DNA of 64,000 bases. Source: Clostridiales bacterium 1_7_47FAA (lineage in GTDB: Bacteria > Bacillota > Clostridia > Lachnospirales > Lachnospiraceae). This document shows, in pieces, positions 18,237-27,392 of this stretch. Within the stretch, counting starts at the first letter, position 1. Each line of letters opens with the position of its first letter. The translations under genes were made by a program, and so were the position numbers. The DNA lies in contig DS990263.1 in assembly GCA_000155435.1 (NCBI GenBank), positions 298,300 to 362,299 on the forward strand, given 5' to 3'. Below the pieces are notes generated by a model that ran no database searches, had not been told where the DNA came from, and was given only the letters and a program-made list of their open reading frames with translations.

Positions 18237-19381
18237 GGAAATGGTTCAGATGGATGGCAGTGATGACGGCGGCAGCCTGCTTTATGGCCGGATGTGCCAG
18301 GGAGGCAGGCGTGGAGGTTACAAGTACGGCTGCGGTGGAGACGCCTGCCGTGACCACTGAGCCTGAAATCATCATACATTCTGAACGTGAAACAGACGGC
18401 GTGGAGCCGGATGGGGCGGGGGATTACTATCTCCCGGAGGAACGGGAAGAAAAGGACGGTATGATACGCAGCTACCTGACCGGGAAAATGGTTCCTGTGT
18501 CCCAGGGAAACCGGCGGCCGGCAGCCGTCATGATGAGCAACGACAAGGAGGCCCGTCCCCAGTATGGCATCAACCGGGCCGGGGTGGTCTATGAAGCGCC
18601 GGTGGAGGGCGGGATGAACCGCTATATGTCGCTGATTGAGGACTATGATGACCTGGAGCGGATTGGTTCCGTGCGCAGCTGCCGGACTTACTATACGTAT
18701 TTTGCTAGGGAATTTGATGCTGTCTATGTACATTTCGGGCAGAGCACATTTGCCAAACCTTATCTGAACAATGTGGACAATATCAACGGCCTGGAAGGGA
18801 TAGGGACCACTGCATTCTACCGCACAAAGGATAAGAAGTCCCCCCACAACGCATATACCAGCGGCCAGCGTATCACGGAGTCCATCCAGAAGTTAGGCTA
18901 TGCTCCTGATTATGATGCCTCCTATAAGGGCCATTACCTCTTTGCCAGGGATGGGAAGGAAGCATCATTGGAAGGCCGTCCCGGGGTCATGGACGCGGGC
19001 ACGGTAAAGCCAGGGTATGCCATGAATCAGGCGTATTTTGTATACGATTCCTCGGACGGGCTGTATCACCGGTATCAGTACGGCGGTGTGCACCAGGGGG
19101 ATGAAGGCCCCATCACGGCCAGGAACGTGATATTCCAGTATTGCCAGTCCGGCTTTTATGCCACCACGGATTATCTGAATATTAATGTACATACCTCTGA
19201 CTGCGGGTATTTTATGACAGGCGGCAAGGCGGTTCCCATCAGCTGGGAAAAGGATGGGGAGTTTGGCGTTACCCGGTATTATGACCAGGAACACAACGAA
19301 GTGGTGCTGAACCAGGGACAGACATGGATCTGCATCATTTCCACCAAGGATTTTGCCAAGTCAGAAATAATTGGGAAATGA
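18233..19381 (+). CDS. DUF3048 (YerB-like) lipoprotein
   Basis: This predicts a 382-residue secreted lipoprotein. The N-terminus has a short basic stretch, a hydrophobic segment and a lipobox ending FMAGC (Cys21), so lipid attachment to the membrane is expected. The Thr/Glu-rich linker to about residue 80 precedes the DUF3048 region, with RPAAVMMSNDKEARPQYGINRAGVVYE, EDYDDLERIGSVRSCRTYY, and the C-terminal half containing SPHNAYTSG and ARNVIFQYC. The biochemical function of the family is not established to my knowledge. It starts inside the ybeY stop region (ATGA overlap) and is followed 19 bp later by the flippase gene. Confidence 0.9.
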   Translation: MRKWFRWMAVMTAAACFMAGCAREAGVEVTSTAAVETPAVTTEPEIIIHSERETDGVEPDGAGDYYLPEEREEKDGMIRSYLTGKMVPVSQGNRRPAAVMMSNDKEARPQYGINRAGVVYEAPVEGGMNRYMSLIEDYDDLERIGSVRSCRTYYTYFAREFDAVYVHFGQSTFAKPYLNNVDNINGLEGIGTTAFYRTKDKKSPHNAYTSGQRITESIQKLGYAPDYDASYKGHYLFARDGKEASLEGRPGVMDAGTVKPGYAMNQAYFVYDSSDGLYHRYQYGGVHQGDEGPITARNVIFQYCQSGFYATTDYLNINVHTSDCGYFMTGGKAVPISWEKDGEFGVTRYYDQEHNEVVLNQGQTWICIISTKDFAKSEIIGK

Positions 19382-19400
19382 GGACTCACAATAAAGAGAT

Positions 19401-21095
19401 ATGAATGTAAGCACATCTAAGAAAAGAACCAGAAAACAAAAGGCTGCCAACTTCGTCATACAGGGCAGCATCCTGGCAATGGCCGGCATCCTGGTACGCA
19501 TCATCGGCATGCTGTACCGGATGCCCCTTAACGACATCATAGGAAAACAGGGCAATGGATACTATACATCGGCCTTCAATGTGTATAATATCCTGTTAAT
19601 ATTATCCTCCTACAGCATGCCGGTGGCGGTATCCAAGATGATATCCGCCAGGATTGCCAGGGGGGAGTACAGAAACTGCAGCCGCATCCTGAAGGCGGCT
19701 CTTATTTATGCCACCGTGATCGGGGGCGTGGCAGCCGTTGTGCTGTGGTTTGGGGCGGACCTGTTTGCGGAGCTGATTAAGACCCCCTTTAGCCGTTATG
19801 CCCTTAAGACCCTGGCCCCCACCATCTGGATCATGGCTTATCTGGGCGTGCTCAGGGGATATTTCCAGGGAACGGGGACCATGGTGCCCACGGCGGTATC
19901 CCAGATCCTGGAGCAGATCATCAATGCCATCGTAAGCGTGGTGGCTGCCGGCATCCTGTTTGATGTGGGCGTATCCATCAATGCAGCCCAGGGCGCAAGG
20001 GACTATTCCTATGCCCTGGGAGCGGCAGGCGGGACCATCGGTACGGGCGCCGGGGCATTGACCGCCCTGGTTTATTTTATCATCCTGACCCTCTCAAAGG
20101 GCGGGGATATGCGGGCACAGGCAAGGAAGGACGTGTCGGGCAGGACGGAGAGCTACCGGCGGCTGGTTAAGATCCTTACCATCACCGTGCTGCCCATTGT
20201 AATCAGCAGCGGAATCTATAACTGTTCCAATGTGCTGGACAATTACCTGTTCGGGCAGGGCATGGATAAGCTGGGATATATGGAAGACTCCATCGCCACC
20301 TACTGGGGCGCATTAGGGCAGTACCAGCTGCTCTTCAATATCCCCGTGGCAGTGTCCAATGCCTTATCCTCTTCCCTTATCCCCTCCCTTACAAGGGCCG
20401 TGGCCAGCAGGAACAGGAAGGAGAAGCTGGAGCGCATCGCAACCGCCATCCGTTTCTCCCTGCTGATTGCCATCCCCGCGGCAGTGGGGATCACGGTGCT
20501 GGCAAAGCCGGTCTGCAACCTTTTGTTCATCAGCGAGGACAACAGCCTGTTAATCCGCCTTTCCATGATCGGTTCCCTGGCAGTGGTGTTCTATTCCCTG
20601 TCAACCGTCACCAACGCCATCCTCCAGGGCCTGAACCGTCTGGATGTGCCCATACGCCACGCAGTGGCTGCCCTGGTGGTCCATGTGGCGGTGCTGGAAG
20701 TGTGCCTTATGGTGCTTAAGATGGGGATTTACAGCGTGGTCATTGCCAATATCGTCTTTGCGCTTGTGATGTGCCTGCTGAACGGACATGCCATTGCGCG
20801 GTTCGTCAGATATAAGCAGGAATATAGGAAGACCGTGTTCCTGCCCGCCCTGTGCTCCGTCTTCATGGGCGCTGCGGCATATGGGGTGTACAGGGGGATT
20901 TATGCCCTCCTTCCGTCTTCCATGATGCGGGGGAGGCTTGGGATGGCTATGGTGGTCCTGCCTTCCGTGGCAGTGGCCATTGCAGTATATGCCCTGCTGC
21001 TGGTCCGGTTCCGGGCAGTGGACGAGGATGAATTAAATGGAATGCCGGGCGGCCGCAGGCTTGTAAGGCTGTTAAGCAGGCTCCATCTTCTGTAG
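19401..21095 (+). CDS. SpoVB/MurJ-like MOP-superfamily flippase
   Basis: The 564-residue integral membrane protein has about fourteen hydrophobic helices and belongs to the polysaccharide-exporter/SpoVB branch of the MOP superfamily. These proteins move lipid-linked glycan precursors across the membrane. SpoVB itself is needed for the spore cortex. Visible landmarks are the opening QGSILAMAGILVRIIGMLYR, the segment GYFQGTGTMVPTAVSQILEQI and SALSSSLIPSLTRAVASRN. A sporulation role is likely but a vegetative flippase cannot be excluded. The ribosome site is weak (AAAGAG). It ends in TAG directly followed by a fragment of the dispersed repeat. Confidence 0.85.
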   Translation: MNVSTSKKRTRKQKAANFVIQGSILAMAGILVRIIGMLYRMPLNDIIGKQGNGYYTSAFNVYNILLILSSYSMPVAVSKMISARIARGEYRNCSRILKAALIYATVIGGVAAVVLWFGADLFAELIKTPFSRYALKTLAPTIWIMAYLGVLRGYFQGTGTMVPTAVSQILEQIINAIVSVVAAGILFDVGVSINAAQGARDYSYALGAAGGTIGTGAGALTALVYFIILTLSKGGDMRAQARKDVSGRTESYRRLVKILTITVLPIVISSGIYNCSNVLDNYLFGQGMDKLGYMEDSIATYWGALGQYQLLFNIPVAVSNALSSSLIPSLTRAVASRNRKEKLERIATAIRFSLLIAIPAAVGITVLAKPVCNLLFISEDNSLLIRLSMIGSLAVVFYSLSTVTNAILQGLNRLDVPIRHAVAALVVHVAVLEVCLMVLKMGIYSVVIANIVFALVMCLLNGHAIARFVRYKQEYRKTVFLPALCSVFMGAAAYGVYRGIYALLPSSMMRGRLGMAMVVLPSVAVAIAVYALLLVRFRAVDEDELNGMPGGRRLVRLLSRLHLL

Positions 21096-21106
21096 GGACT
21101 GGCTGG

Positions 21107-21131
21107 GACGTGTCTGATAATCCATTCCCGC
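21107..21131. repeat. fragment of the MITE-like repeat family
   Basis: GGGACGTGTCTGATAATCC (from 21105) followed by ATTCCCGCC resembles the left end of the element at 17511 with a handful of changes. It begins about ten bases after the spoVB-like stop codon. No matching right end was found. Confidence 0.4.
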
Positions 21132-21237
21132 CGCCGGTGTGTCCGGCCGCTGATTCCGGTCGCTGATTCCGGCATGCCGGGACGGATAACAGGAAAAATT
21201 TGTGAAAACATGATTAAAACAGCATAGAAAGCAGATA

Positions 21238-21298
21238 CTAACCTCAGAGCGTGTTCCAGAGCATGTCTGAGAAATGCTCCAGCATGTTAGGAGGTTAG
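21238..21298 (+). promoter_or_regulatory. leader hairpin that would hide the ribosome site
   Basis: CTAACCTC (21238-21245) is complementary to GAGGTTAG (21291-21298), which contains part of the AGGAGG ribosome site (21289-21294) of the next gene. Inside, GAGCAT pairs with ATGCTC. The fold could limit translation. Whether it switches is unknown. Confidence 0.4.
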
Positions 21299-21302
21299 CC
21301 TG

Positions 21303-21701
21303 ATGAAAAAAGTATTATACTGTGTCCTGCTGTTTATTGCCACATCGATTGTATGCCTTATCGTGGGTTATGGGGTTACCAGATATAATGTGAGACAGGA
21401 GCAGGCGGTTCCCAATACGGTGATTGAGACTGAGACTGTCAATGATATGGATGACAAGGCAGCCATGAACCAGGAACAGATAAAGCCCATCCTGGAGAGC
21501 CAGTCACCGGCAGAGGAGTACTACCTGGTGGCTGAGTCCGGTTTCCTGCTGGTATTCTGCAGTGACAGAAGTACAATCTGCCTTTACACCCATATTCCAG
21601 TGACGGATTTTCCGGAGAAGGAGAGGTCCAGGCTCATGGAGGGAATCTGGTTCCCTTCCATGATGGATGTGTATCACTACCTGGAGTCGTTCACCAGCTG
21701 A
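21303..21701 (+). CDS. membrane-anchored protein with BofC-like C-terminal domain
   Basis: The 132-residue protein has one N-terminal hydrophobic segment (about residues 4-24) that would act as an uncleaved anchor or signal peptide, then a short linker. The C-terminal region of about 60 residues starts at EEYYLVAESGFLLVF and ends DVYHYLESFTS. Its pattern (YYL...GFLLVF, then a loop, then a final helix with YLES) resembles the BofC C-terminal domain, known from the forespore protein BofC that delays sigma-K processing. That assignment is by eye. Strong AGGAGG precedes ATG 21303. A terminator follows at once. Confidence 0.6.
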   Translation: MKKVLYCVLLFIATSIVCLIVGYGVTRYNVRQEQAVPNTVIETETVNDMDDKAAMNQEQIKPILESQSPAEEYYLVAESGFLLVFCSDRSTICLYTHIPVTDFPEKERSRLMEGIWFPSMMDVYHYLESFTS

Positions 21702-21747
21702 GCGGGGATGGGTTTCTGCTTTGATGCAGGAATCCACCCCGTCTTTT
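21701..21747 (+). terminator. terminator sharing sequence with the 1-115 element
   Basis: The stem CGGGG-TGGG-TTTCTGC pairs with GCAGGAA-TCCA-CCCCG around the loop TTTGAT, with one bulged A, and is followed by TCTTTT. Bases 21718-21746 are identical to 80-108, so the two loci carry related elements. Confidence 0.7.
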
Positions 21748-21909
21748 ATGTTACATGGATACATAAGGCACTGACCGGGAATCCGGATAAAATCCCCGGC
21801 TTTCCATCCATTCCTTTTCCGATGGATTATTTAGTAGTTGAAATATGACAGAAAAGCGGATAAAATGAGTTGTAAACTTTTATTGGACAGTAAGGAGCCT
21901 GACATAGAT

Positions 21910-23250
21910 ATGGAAAAAAGGGTTGTGATTATAGGCGGCGGCGCATCCGGGCTGGTGGCGGCCATTGAGGCGGCCAGACGGGGCGCCCGTGTGACGGTTG
22001 TGGAACATATGGACCGGGTGGGGAAGAAGATACTCTCCACGGGCAATGGAAGATGTAACATGACAAACCTTTACATGGAGCCGGAATGCTACCGCAGCGG
22101 CGACGGGAGCTTTCCCATGAAGGTCATAAGCGGTTTTTCAGTGGAGGATACCCTGTGCTTTTTCAGGGGGCTGGGGATTGAAACCAGGGACAGGAACGGA
22201 TATATCTATCCCAATTCCGACCAGGCATCCGCTGTGCTGGATGTCCTGCGCCAGGAATTGGGGCACCTTGGCGTACAGGTGCTTCTCTCCTGTGAGGCGG
22301 ACCGGATAGAGCAGCTTCATGACGGCACATATAGGATTTCGTCCAGCCAGGGGATGCTGGAGGCGGATGCCCTGATCCTGGCTGCTGGGTCTAAGGCCGC
22401 GCCCTCCACCGGCTCTGACGGCAGCGGGTATGAACTGGCCAAACGCCTGGGACACCGTGTGATAAAGCCGCTTCCGGCCTTGGTGCAGCTCAGATGCCAG
22501 GGGAACATGTATAAGCAGATGGCAGGTATCCGCACCGAAGCAAGGGTGGGCCTGTACATGGAAAGTCCCCGATTCGGTAAATCGGGGAAAGGTGCGGAAA
22601 ATCCCCAATTAAGTAAATCGGGGAAAGGTGCAGGCAGGATCCTTCTGGCAGAGGATAAAGGAGAGCTGCAGCTGACGGATTACGGTCTGTCAGGGATTCC
22701 CGTGTTCCAGGTCAGCCGTTTTGCGGCCAGGGCATTGGATGAGGGCAGGAGGGTGGTTGTGAAGGTGGATTTCATGCCGTCCTGGAAGGAAGAGGAGGCA
22801 TTGGGCCTTTTGAGGAAACGCGCGGCCCGCATGGATTATAAGACAGTGGAGGAAATGTTCACCGGTCTTCTGAATAAGAAACTGGCCCTGGTCCTGATTC
22901 GGCTGGCAGGGGTGGACCCTTCCATGAAATCGGGGGAATTATCCGCCAGGCAGGCAGGCCGCCTTCTGGAACAGATTAAATCCTATGAGGCCATTGTCAT
23001 GTCCGTGAACCCCTTTGCCAATGCGCAGGTCTGCTGCGGAGGCGTGGATGTGCATGAGGTGGACGGGACAACCATGGAATCCAAGGTCAAAAAGGGCCTG
23101 TACCTGGCAGGGGAACTGCTGGACGTGGACGGTATCTGCGGCGGCTATAACCTGCAGTTTGCATGGTCCAGCGGGGCCATAGCTGGGAGAAGTGCCGCAG
23201 GGGAAAGAAAAAACATGGCAGGGAAGAAGCCTGCGGGAAGGAGCCGCTGA
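21910..23250 (+). CDS. HI0933/YhiN-family FAD-dependent oxidoreductase
   Basis: This predicts a 446-residue flavoprotein. The N-terminal FAD-binding motif VVIIGGGASGLVAAIEAARRG (about 5-25) is followed by GKKILSTGNGRCNMTN, typical of the HI0933 (aminoacetone oxidase-like) family. The C-terminus has CCGGVDVHEVDGTTMESK and GLYLAGELLDVDGICGGYNLQFAWSSG, which closes the FAD site. Physiological substrate is not known. I start at ATG 21910, behind AAGGAG, because the family begins just before the Rossmann motif. Around residues 220-243 it carries two 12-residue repeats encoded by a palindromic insertion. It overlaps the next flavoprotein gene by one base. Confidence 0.9.
   Translation: MEKRVVIIGGGASGLVAAIEAARRGARVTVVEHMDRVGKKILSTGNGRCNMTNLYMEPECYRSGDGSFPMKVISGFSVEDTLCFFRGLGIETRDRNGYIYPNSDQASAVLDVLRQELGHLGVQVLLSCEADRIEQLHDGTYRISSSQGMLEADALILAAGSKAAPSTGSDGSGYELAKRLGHRVIKPLPALVQLRCQGNMYKQMAGIRTEARVGLYMESPRFGKSGKGAENPQLSKSGKGAGRILLAEDKGELQLTDYGLSGIPVFQVSRFAARALDEGRRVVVKVDFMPSWKEEEALGLLRKRAARMDYKTVEEMFTGLLNKKLALVLIRLAGVDPSMKSGELSARQAGRLLEQIKSYEAIVMSVNPFANAQVCCGGVDVHEVDGTTMESKVKKGLYLAGELLDVDGICGGYNLQFAWSSGAIAGRSAAGERKNMAGKKPAGRSR
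22567..22638 (+). repeat. two in-frame 36-bp palindromic repeats inside the oxidoreductase gene
   Basis: Copy 1 has CCCCGATT (22567-22574) and AATCGGGG (22580-22587). Copy 2, exactly 36 bp later, has CCCCAATT (22603-22610) and AATCGGGG (22616-22623). Both continue AAAGGTGC. They add the peptides PRFGKSGKGAEN and PQLSKSGKGAGR without breaking the frame. Confidence 0.75.
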
Positions 23251-24875
23251 TGATCCGCATAAACCAGATTAAGCTTCCGCTGGGACATGACAGGCAGGAC
23301 ATGCTTGCAAAGGTTTCCTCGGTCCTGGGGGTGCCGGCAGGGGAAATCCATACATTGGACATCATGAAGCAGTCCGTGGACGCAAGGAAGAAGCCGGATA
23401 TTTCCTACAGCTATTCGGTGGATGTGACGGTGAGGGGCATTGCCGGGAAAAAGGAAGAAAAGCTGGTGAACCGGCTGAGGAACCGGAATGTGCTGGTACA
23501 GGACGGCGGGGGATACTGCCTGCCCAGGCCGGGTACAGCAGGCCTTTCCCATCCGCCCGTCATCATCGGTACAGGTCCCGCAGGGCTGTTCTGCGGGCTT
23601 TTGCTGGCAAGGCAGGGCTACCGCCCAATCCTCCTGGAACGGGGCGAGGACGTGGATACCAGGACAAAGCGGGTGGCTGGGTTCTGGGAAACCGGAAAGC
23701 TGTGCCCTGATTCCAATGTGCAGTTCGGGGAAGGCGGGGCAGGGACATTTTCAGATGGAAAGCTGAATACCCTGGTAAAGGATGCGTCGGGAAGGAACAG
23801 GGAAGTGCTCCGGCTTCTTGTGGAGTTTGGGGCCGACCCATCCATCCTATATGTGAATAAGCCGCACATCGGCACGGATGTGCTGAGCCGGATCGTAAAG
23901 GCCATGGGCAGGGAGATAGCGGACCTGGGAGGACAGGTGCGGTTCTCAAGCCAGGTCACTGATTTCATCGTGGAACAGGGACGCCTTAAGGCGGTGATGG
24001 TCAATGGAAGCGAACGGATTGACACGGAGGCCCTGGTGCCTGCAATCGGGCACAGCGCCAGGGATACCTTTGAGGTCCTTCTGGACCGGGGGATTCCCAT
24101 GGAGGCCAAGGCGTTTGCAGTGGGGCTGCGGGTACAGCACCCGCAGAAGCTCATCAACCAGAGCCAGTACGGCATGGAAGAGTGCAGGGAGCTGGGGCCT
24201 GCAAGTTATAAGGTGACAAGGCAGACCGCAGAAGGCAGGGGCGTGTATTCCTTCTGCATGTGTCCGGGCGGATATGTGGTCAATGCATCCTCGGAACCGG
24301 GACGTCTTGCAGTTAACGGCATGAGCTACCATGACAGGGCCGGGGACAATGCCAACAGCGCCCTTATCGTAACGGTCACCCCGGAGGATTTCCCCGTGGC
24401 GGAGGCTGGAAGGGAGGCCCTTGCAGGGGTTGCGTTCCAGCGGAAACTGGAGGAGGACGCCTTTTGCCTGGGAGGCGGGATGATTCCTGTCCAGCTCTAC
24501 GGGGATTTTAAGGAAAACAGGATATCCGCTTCGTTTGGGGAAGTGAAGCCAGCCTTTAAGGGGCAGTACTGTTTTGCTAATTTAAGGGAAATGCTCCCGG
24601 AATCCATTGCCAAGGCCCTGTTGGAGGGAATGGAGGGCTTCGGGCATATGATAAAAGGTTTTGACCGCCCGGACGCCATATTTGCGGGAATTGAGAGCAG
24701 GACCTCGTCCCCGGTGCGCATTCCCAGGGATGGAAACCTGGAAAGCGGAGTCAGGGGAATCTTTCCCTGCGGCGAGGGCGCGGGTTATGCGGGAGGCATT
24801 ACCTCGGCGGCCATGGACGGTATCCGGATTGCGGAGGAAATCATCCGTAGGTACAGGCCGTTTACAGATTCTTAA
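23250..24875 (+). CDS. FAD-dependent dehydrogenase of the COG2509 type
   Basis: The 541-residue flavoprotein has an N-terminal basic domain of about 95 residues, MIRINQIKLPLGHD and later KKPDISYSYSVDV, as in this family. Then comes the FAD-binding motif VIIGTGPAGLFCGLLLARQG (about 108-127) and NVQFGEGGAGTFSDGKLNT. The C-terminus contains GIFPCGEGAGYAGGITSAAMDG. No substrate is established. ATG 23250 overlaps the TGA of the preceding gene, with AAGGAG upstream, so the two flavoproteins are translationally coupled and may work together. The only cysteines of note lie in FCMCPGGYV. Confidence 0.88.
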   Translation: MIRINQIKLPLGHDRQDMLAKVSSVLGVPAGEIHTLDIMKQSVDARKKPDISYSYSVDVTVRGIAGKKEEKLVNRLRNRNVLVQDGGGYCLPRPGTAGLSHPPVIIGTGPAGLFCGLLLARQGYRPILLERGEDVDTRTKRVAGFWETGKLCPDSNVQFGEGGAGTFSDGKLNTLVKDASGRNREVLRLLVEFGADPSILYVNKPHIGTDVLSRIVKAMGREIADLGGQVRFSSQVTDFIVEQGRLKAVMVNGSERIDTEALVPAIGHSARDTFEVLLDRGIPMEAKAFAVGLRVQHPQKLINQSQYGMEECRELGPASYKVTRQTAEGRGVYSFCMCPGGYVVNASSEPGRLAVNGMSYHDRAGDNANSALIVTVTPEDFPVAEAGREALAGVAFQRKLEEDAFCLGGGMIPVQLYGDFKENRISASFGEVKPAFKGQYCFANLREMLPESIAKALLEGMEGFGHMIKGFDRPDAIFAGIESRTSSPVRIPRDGNLESGVRGIFPCGEGAGYAGGITSAAMDGIRIAEEIIRRYRPFTDS

Positions 24876-24922
24876 CAATGTGTGAAGACCGCGATAAAAT
24901 CAATGGTGGAAAGGAATAGAAA

Positions 24923-24951
24923 TTGACGTGACCTGTAAATTGGTGTAAGAT
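24923..24951 (+). promoter_or_regulatory. promoter of the proB operon
   Basis: TTGACG (24923-24928), 17 bp and TAAGAT (24946-24951). About 35 bp remain to the start codon, too short for a T-box or other large riboswitch. Confidence 0.65.
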
Positions 24952-24988
24952 AAACAGGAATCAATATAAGAATCATAAGGAGCATACC

Positions 24989-25852
24989 ATGGAAATCCAG
25001 GAACGCCAAAGCCTTAAGGAAAAGCAGAGGATTGTGATTAAGATCGGTTCCTCCTCCCTGACCCATCCGCAGACAGGGGAGATGAACCTTATGAAGATAG
25101 AGAAGCTGATACGGGTCATCAGTGACCTGCGTGGGGAGGGACGGGACGTGGTCCTGGTGTCCTCAGGAGCCATCGCGGCAGGGCGCCAGGCCCTGGGACA
25201 CCACAGGCGTCCGGATACCCTGGCTGAGAAGCAGGCATTTGCAGCCGTGGGCCAGGCCCGCCTCATGATGGTCTACCAGAAGCTGTTTGCGGAGTATAAC
25301 CAGACAGCGGCCCAGATCCTTCTCACAAAAGATACCATGATCAATGATTCATCCAGGTACAATGCCCAGAACACCTTTGATGAGCTTTTGAATCTGGGAG
25401 CCATTCCCATTGTCAATGAAAATGATACCGTGTCCACCTCGGAGATTCCCTATGTGGACAGCTTTGGGGATAATGACAGACTGTCAGCCATCGTGGCGGC
25501 GCTGATTGGGGCAGACCTTTTAATCCTGCTTTCCGATATCGACGGCCTGTATTCCGATGATCCCAGAAGTAATCCTGAGGCGCGGTTTGTAAGCCTGGTG
25601 CCGGAGATTACCCCGGAATTCCTGAACATGGGCAAGTCCACCTCCAGCAGCGATGTGGGCACGGGCGGCATGTCGGCCAAGCTGGCGGCGGCCAGGATTG
25701 CCACGGACAGCGGGGCGGACATGGTGATTGCCAACGGCGACCAGGTGGAGGTCATCCTGGATATCATGGCGGGTCAGGAAAAGGGCACCTTGTTCTTAGC
25801 CCATCCCAACCTGGATTTTGATTTGATGCATTATCTGAACAATGAATATTAA
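24989..25852 (+). CDS. proB: glutamate 5-kinase
   Basis: It phosphorylates glutamate with ATP, the first step of proline synthesis. The 287-residue protein contains the amino-acid kinase domain only, with VIKIGSSSLT (about 16-25), VLVSSGAIAAGRQALG, IVNENDTVST, FGDNDRLSAIVA and LLSDIDGLYSDDPR, and GTGGMSAKLAAARIA near the C-terminus. The PUA domain found in longer ProB forms (about 365 residues) is absent, which is a known short form. It starts at ATG 24989 after AAGGAG and heads a proB-UPF0291-proA-lepB-yaaA run. Confidence 0.96.
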   Translation: MEIQERQSLKEKQRIVIKIGSSSLTHPQTGEMNLMKIEKLIRVISDLRGEGRDVVLVSSGAIAAGRQALGHHRRPDTLAEKQAFAAVGQARLMMVYQKLFAEYNQTAAQILLTKDTMINDSSRYNAQNTFDELLNLGAIPIVNENDTVSTSEIPYVDSFGDNDRLSAIVAALIGADLLILLSDIDGLYSDDPRSNPEARFVSLVPEITPEFLNMGKSTSSSDVGTGGMSAKLAAARIATDSGADMVIANGDQVEVILDIMAGQEKGTLFLAHPNLDFDLMHYLNNEY

Positions 25853-25866
25853 AAGAGGTGATTGAT

Positions 25867-26088
25867 ATGGACGCATCCAGAATTGACCGCATCAACGAAT
25901 TGTACCATAAGTCCCAGTCCGTGGGGCTTACGGATGAGGAAAAGGAAGAGCAGGCAAGGCTGCGGCGGGAATACATTGCCGCCATACGCGGGAGCCTGAG
26001 AAGCAACCTGAATAATATTTCCATACAGGAACAGGATGGTTCCGTCACGGATCTGGGTAAGAAGTACGGCGGGATTAAGGAAGTTTAG
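25867..26088 (+). CDS. UPF0291/DUF896 family protein
   Basis: The 73-residue, charged helical protein matches the YnzC-like UPF0291 family: RINELYHKSQSVGLTDEEKEEQ, then ARLRREYIAAIRGSLRSNL. Family members are small soluble helical hairpins of unclear role. ATG 25867 is preferred over GTG 25858 because the latter overlaps the ribosome site (AGAGG). It sits between proB and proA, which is an unusual but compact arrangement and does not by itself imply a role in proline synthesis. Confidence 0.85.
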   Translation: MDASRIDRINELYHKSQSVGLTDEEKEEQARLRREYIAAIRGSLRSNLNNISIQEQDGSVTDLGKKYGGIKEV

Positions 26089-26127
26089 AGGGTTTTCCGC
26101 CATGTGCAGAAGGGAGAGGAGAGCAGG

Positions 26128-27369
26128 ATGACATTAACTGAGATGGGCAGACGTGCCAAGGATGTATCAAGGGTACTTAACACCCTGGGTTCCAGGGAGA
26201 AGAATATGGGTCTTGAGGAAGCTGCCAGGGCTCTTTTGGACAGCGAGGAGGAAATCCTCGCAGGCAACAGGGAAGATTATGAACGGGCCGAGGCAGGCGG
26301 CATGGGCCAGGGGCTTTTGGACCGTCTGAAACTGACGCCTGCAAGAATCCAGTCCATGGCCGACGGCCTGCTTAAGGTGGCTGCCCTGGATGACCCGGTG
26401 GGCGAGGTCCTTTCCATGAAGCTGCGCCCCAACGGGCTGCAGATCGGGCAGAAGCGGGTGCCCATAGGAGTGATTGGAATGATATACGAAGCGCGCCCCA
26501 ATGTGACCGCAGATGCCTTCGGCCTTTGTTTCAAGTCGGGCAACGCAGTCATATTAAAGGGCGGAAGCGACGCCCTCCAGTCCAATAAGGCCATCGCACA
26601 GGCCCTGAGGACCGGGCTTTCAAGGGCAGGGCTTCCGGAGGATTCCCTGCAGCTTATAGAGGATACCAGCCGGGAGACCACCAGGGAACTGATGCGCCTG
26701 AACCGTTATATTGACGTATTGATCCCCAGGGGCGGGGCAGGGCTTATAAAGACAGTGGTGGAGAACAGCACCATTCCTGTGATTGAGACAGGAACCGGCA
26801 ACTGCCATGTGTATGTGGATGCATCTGCCGACCTTATGATGGCCCTGGATATTGTCTTTAATTCCAAGACACAGAGGATTGGCGTGTGCAATGCATGCGA
26901 GTCCCTTCTGGTGCACAGGAAGATTGCAGAGGAATTCCTTCCCATGTTAAAGAAACGCCTGGATGAAAAAAATGTGGAAATCCGGGCCGATGAGGACGCA
27001 TGCGGTATTGTTCCGGAATTTGTCCCTGCCACGGAGGAGGACTGGGGAAAGGAATACCTGGATTATATCCTGTCCCTTAAAATCGTGGATTCCGTGGATG
27101 AGGCAATTTCCCATATCAATACTTATAATACAGGCCATTCGGAGTCCATCGTGACATCGGATTATTTCAATGCGCAGAAATTCCTGAACGAGGTGGACGC
27201 TGCGGCTGTGTATGTCAATGCCTCCACCCGTTTTACGGACGGCGACGAGTTTGGGTTTGGCGCTGAAATCGGCATCAGCACCCAGAAGCTCCACGCCAGG
27301 GGCCCCATGGGCTTAAAGGAACTGACCACCACCAAATACATTATTTACGGGGACGGCCAGATCCGGTAA
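26128..27369 (+). CDS. proA: gamma-glutamyl phosphate reductase
   Basis: It reduces gamma-glutamyl phosphate with NADPH to glutamate semialdehyde, the second step of proline synthesis. The 413-residue protein is full length, with [33 protein letters not shown], the catalytic Cys in [15 protein letters not shown], and [19 protein letters not shown] near the C-terminus. I use ATG 26128, which has GAGGAG upstream; the in-frame GTG at 26104 adds eight unlikely residues. No proC is seen in the window. Confidence 0.96.
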   Translation: MTLTEMGRRAKDVSRVLNTLGSREKNMGLEEAARALLDSEEEILAGNREDYERAEAGGMGQGLLDRLKLTPARIQSMADGLLKVAALDDPVGEVLSMKLRPNGLQIGQKRVPIGVIGMIYEARPNVTADAFGLCFKSGNAVILKGGSDALQSNKAIAQALRTGLSRAGLPEDSLQLIEDTSRETTRELMRLNRYIDVLIPRGGAGLIKTVVENSTIPVIETGTGNCHVYVDASADLMMALDIVFNSKTQRIGVCNACESLLVHRKIAEEFLPMLKKRLDEKNVEIRADEDACGIVPEFVPATEEDWGKEYLDYILSLKIVDSVDEAISHINTYNTGHSESIVTSDYFNAQKFLNEVDAAAVYVNASTRFTDGDEFGFGAEIGISTQKLHARGPMGLKELTTTKYIIYGDGQIR

Positions 27370-27392
27370 AACCATAGAAAAGAGGTAACAAC

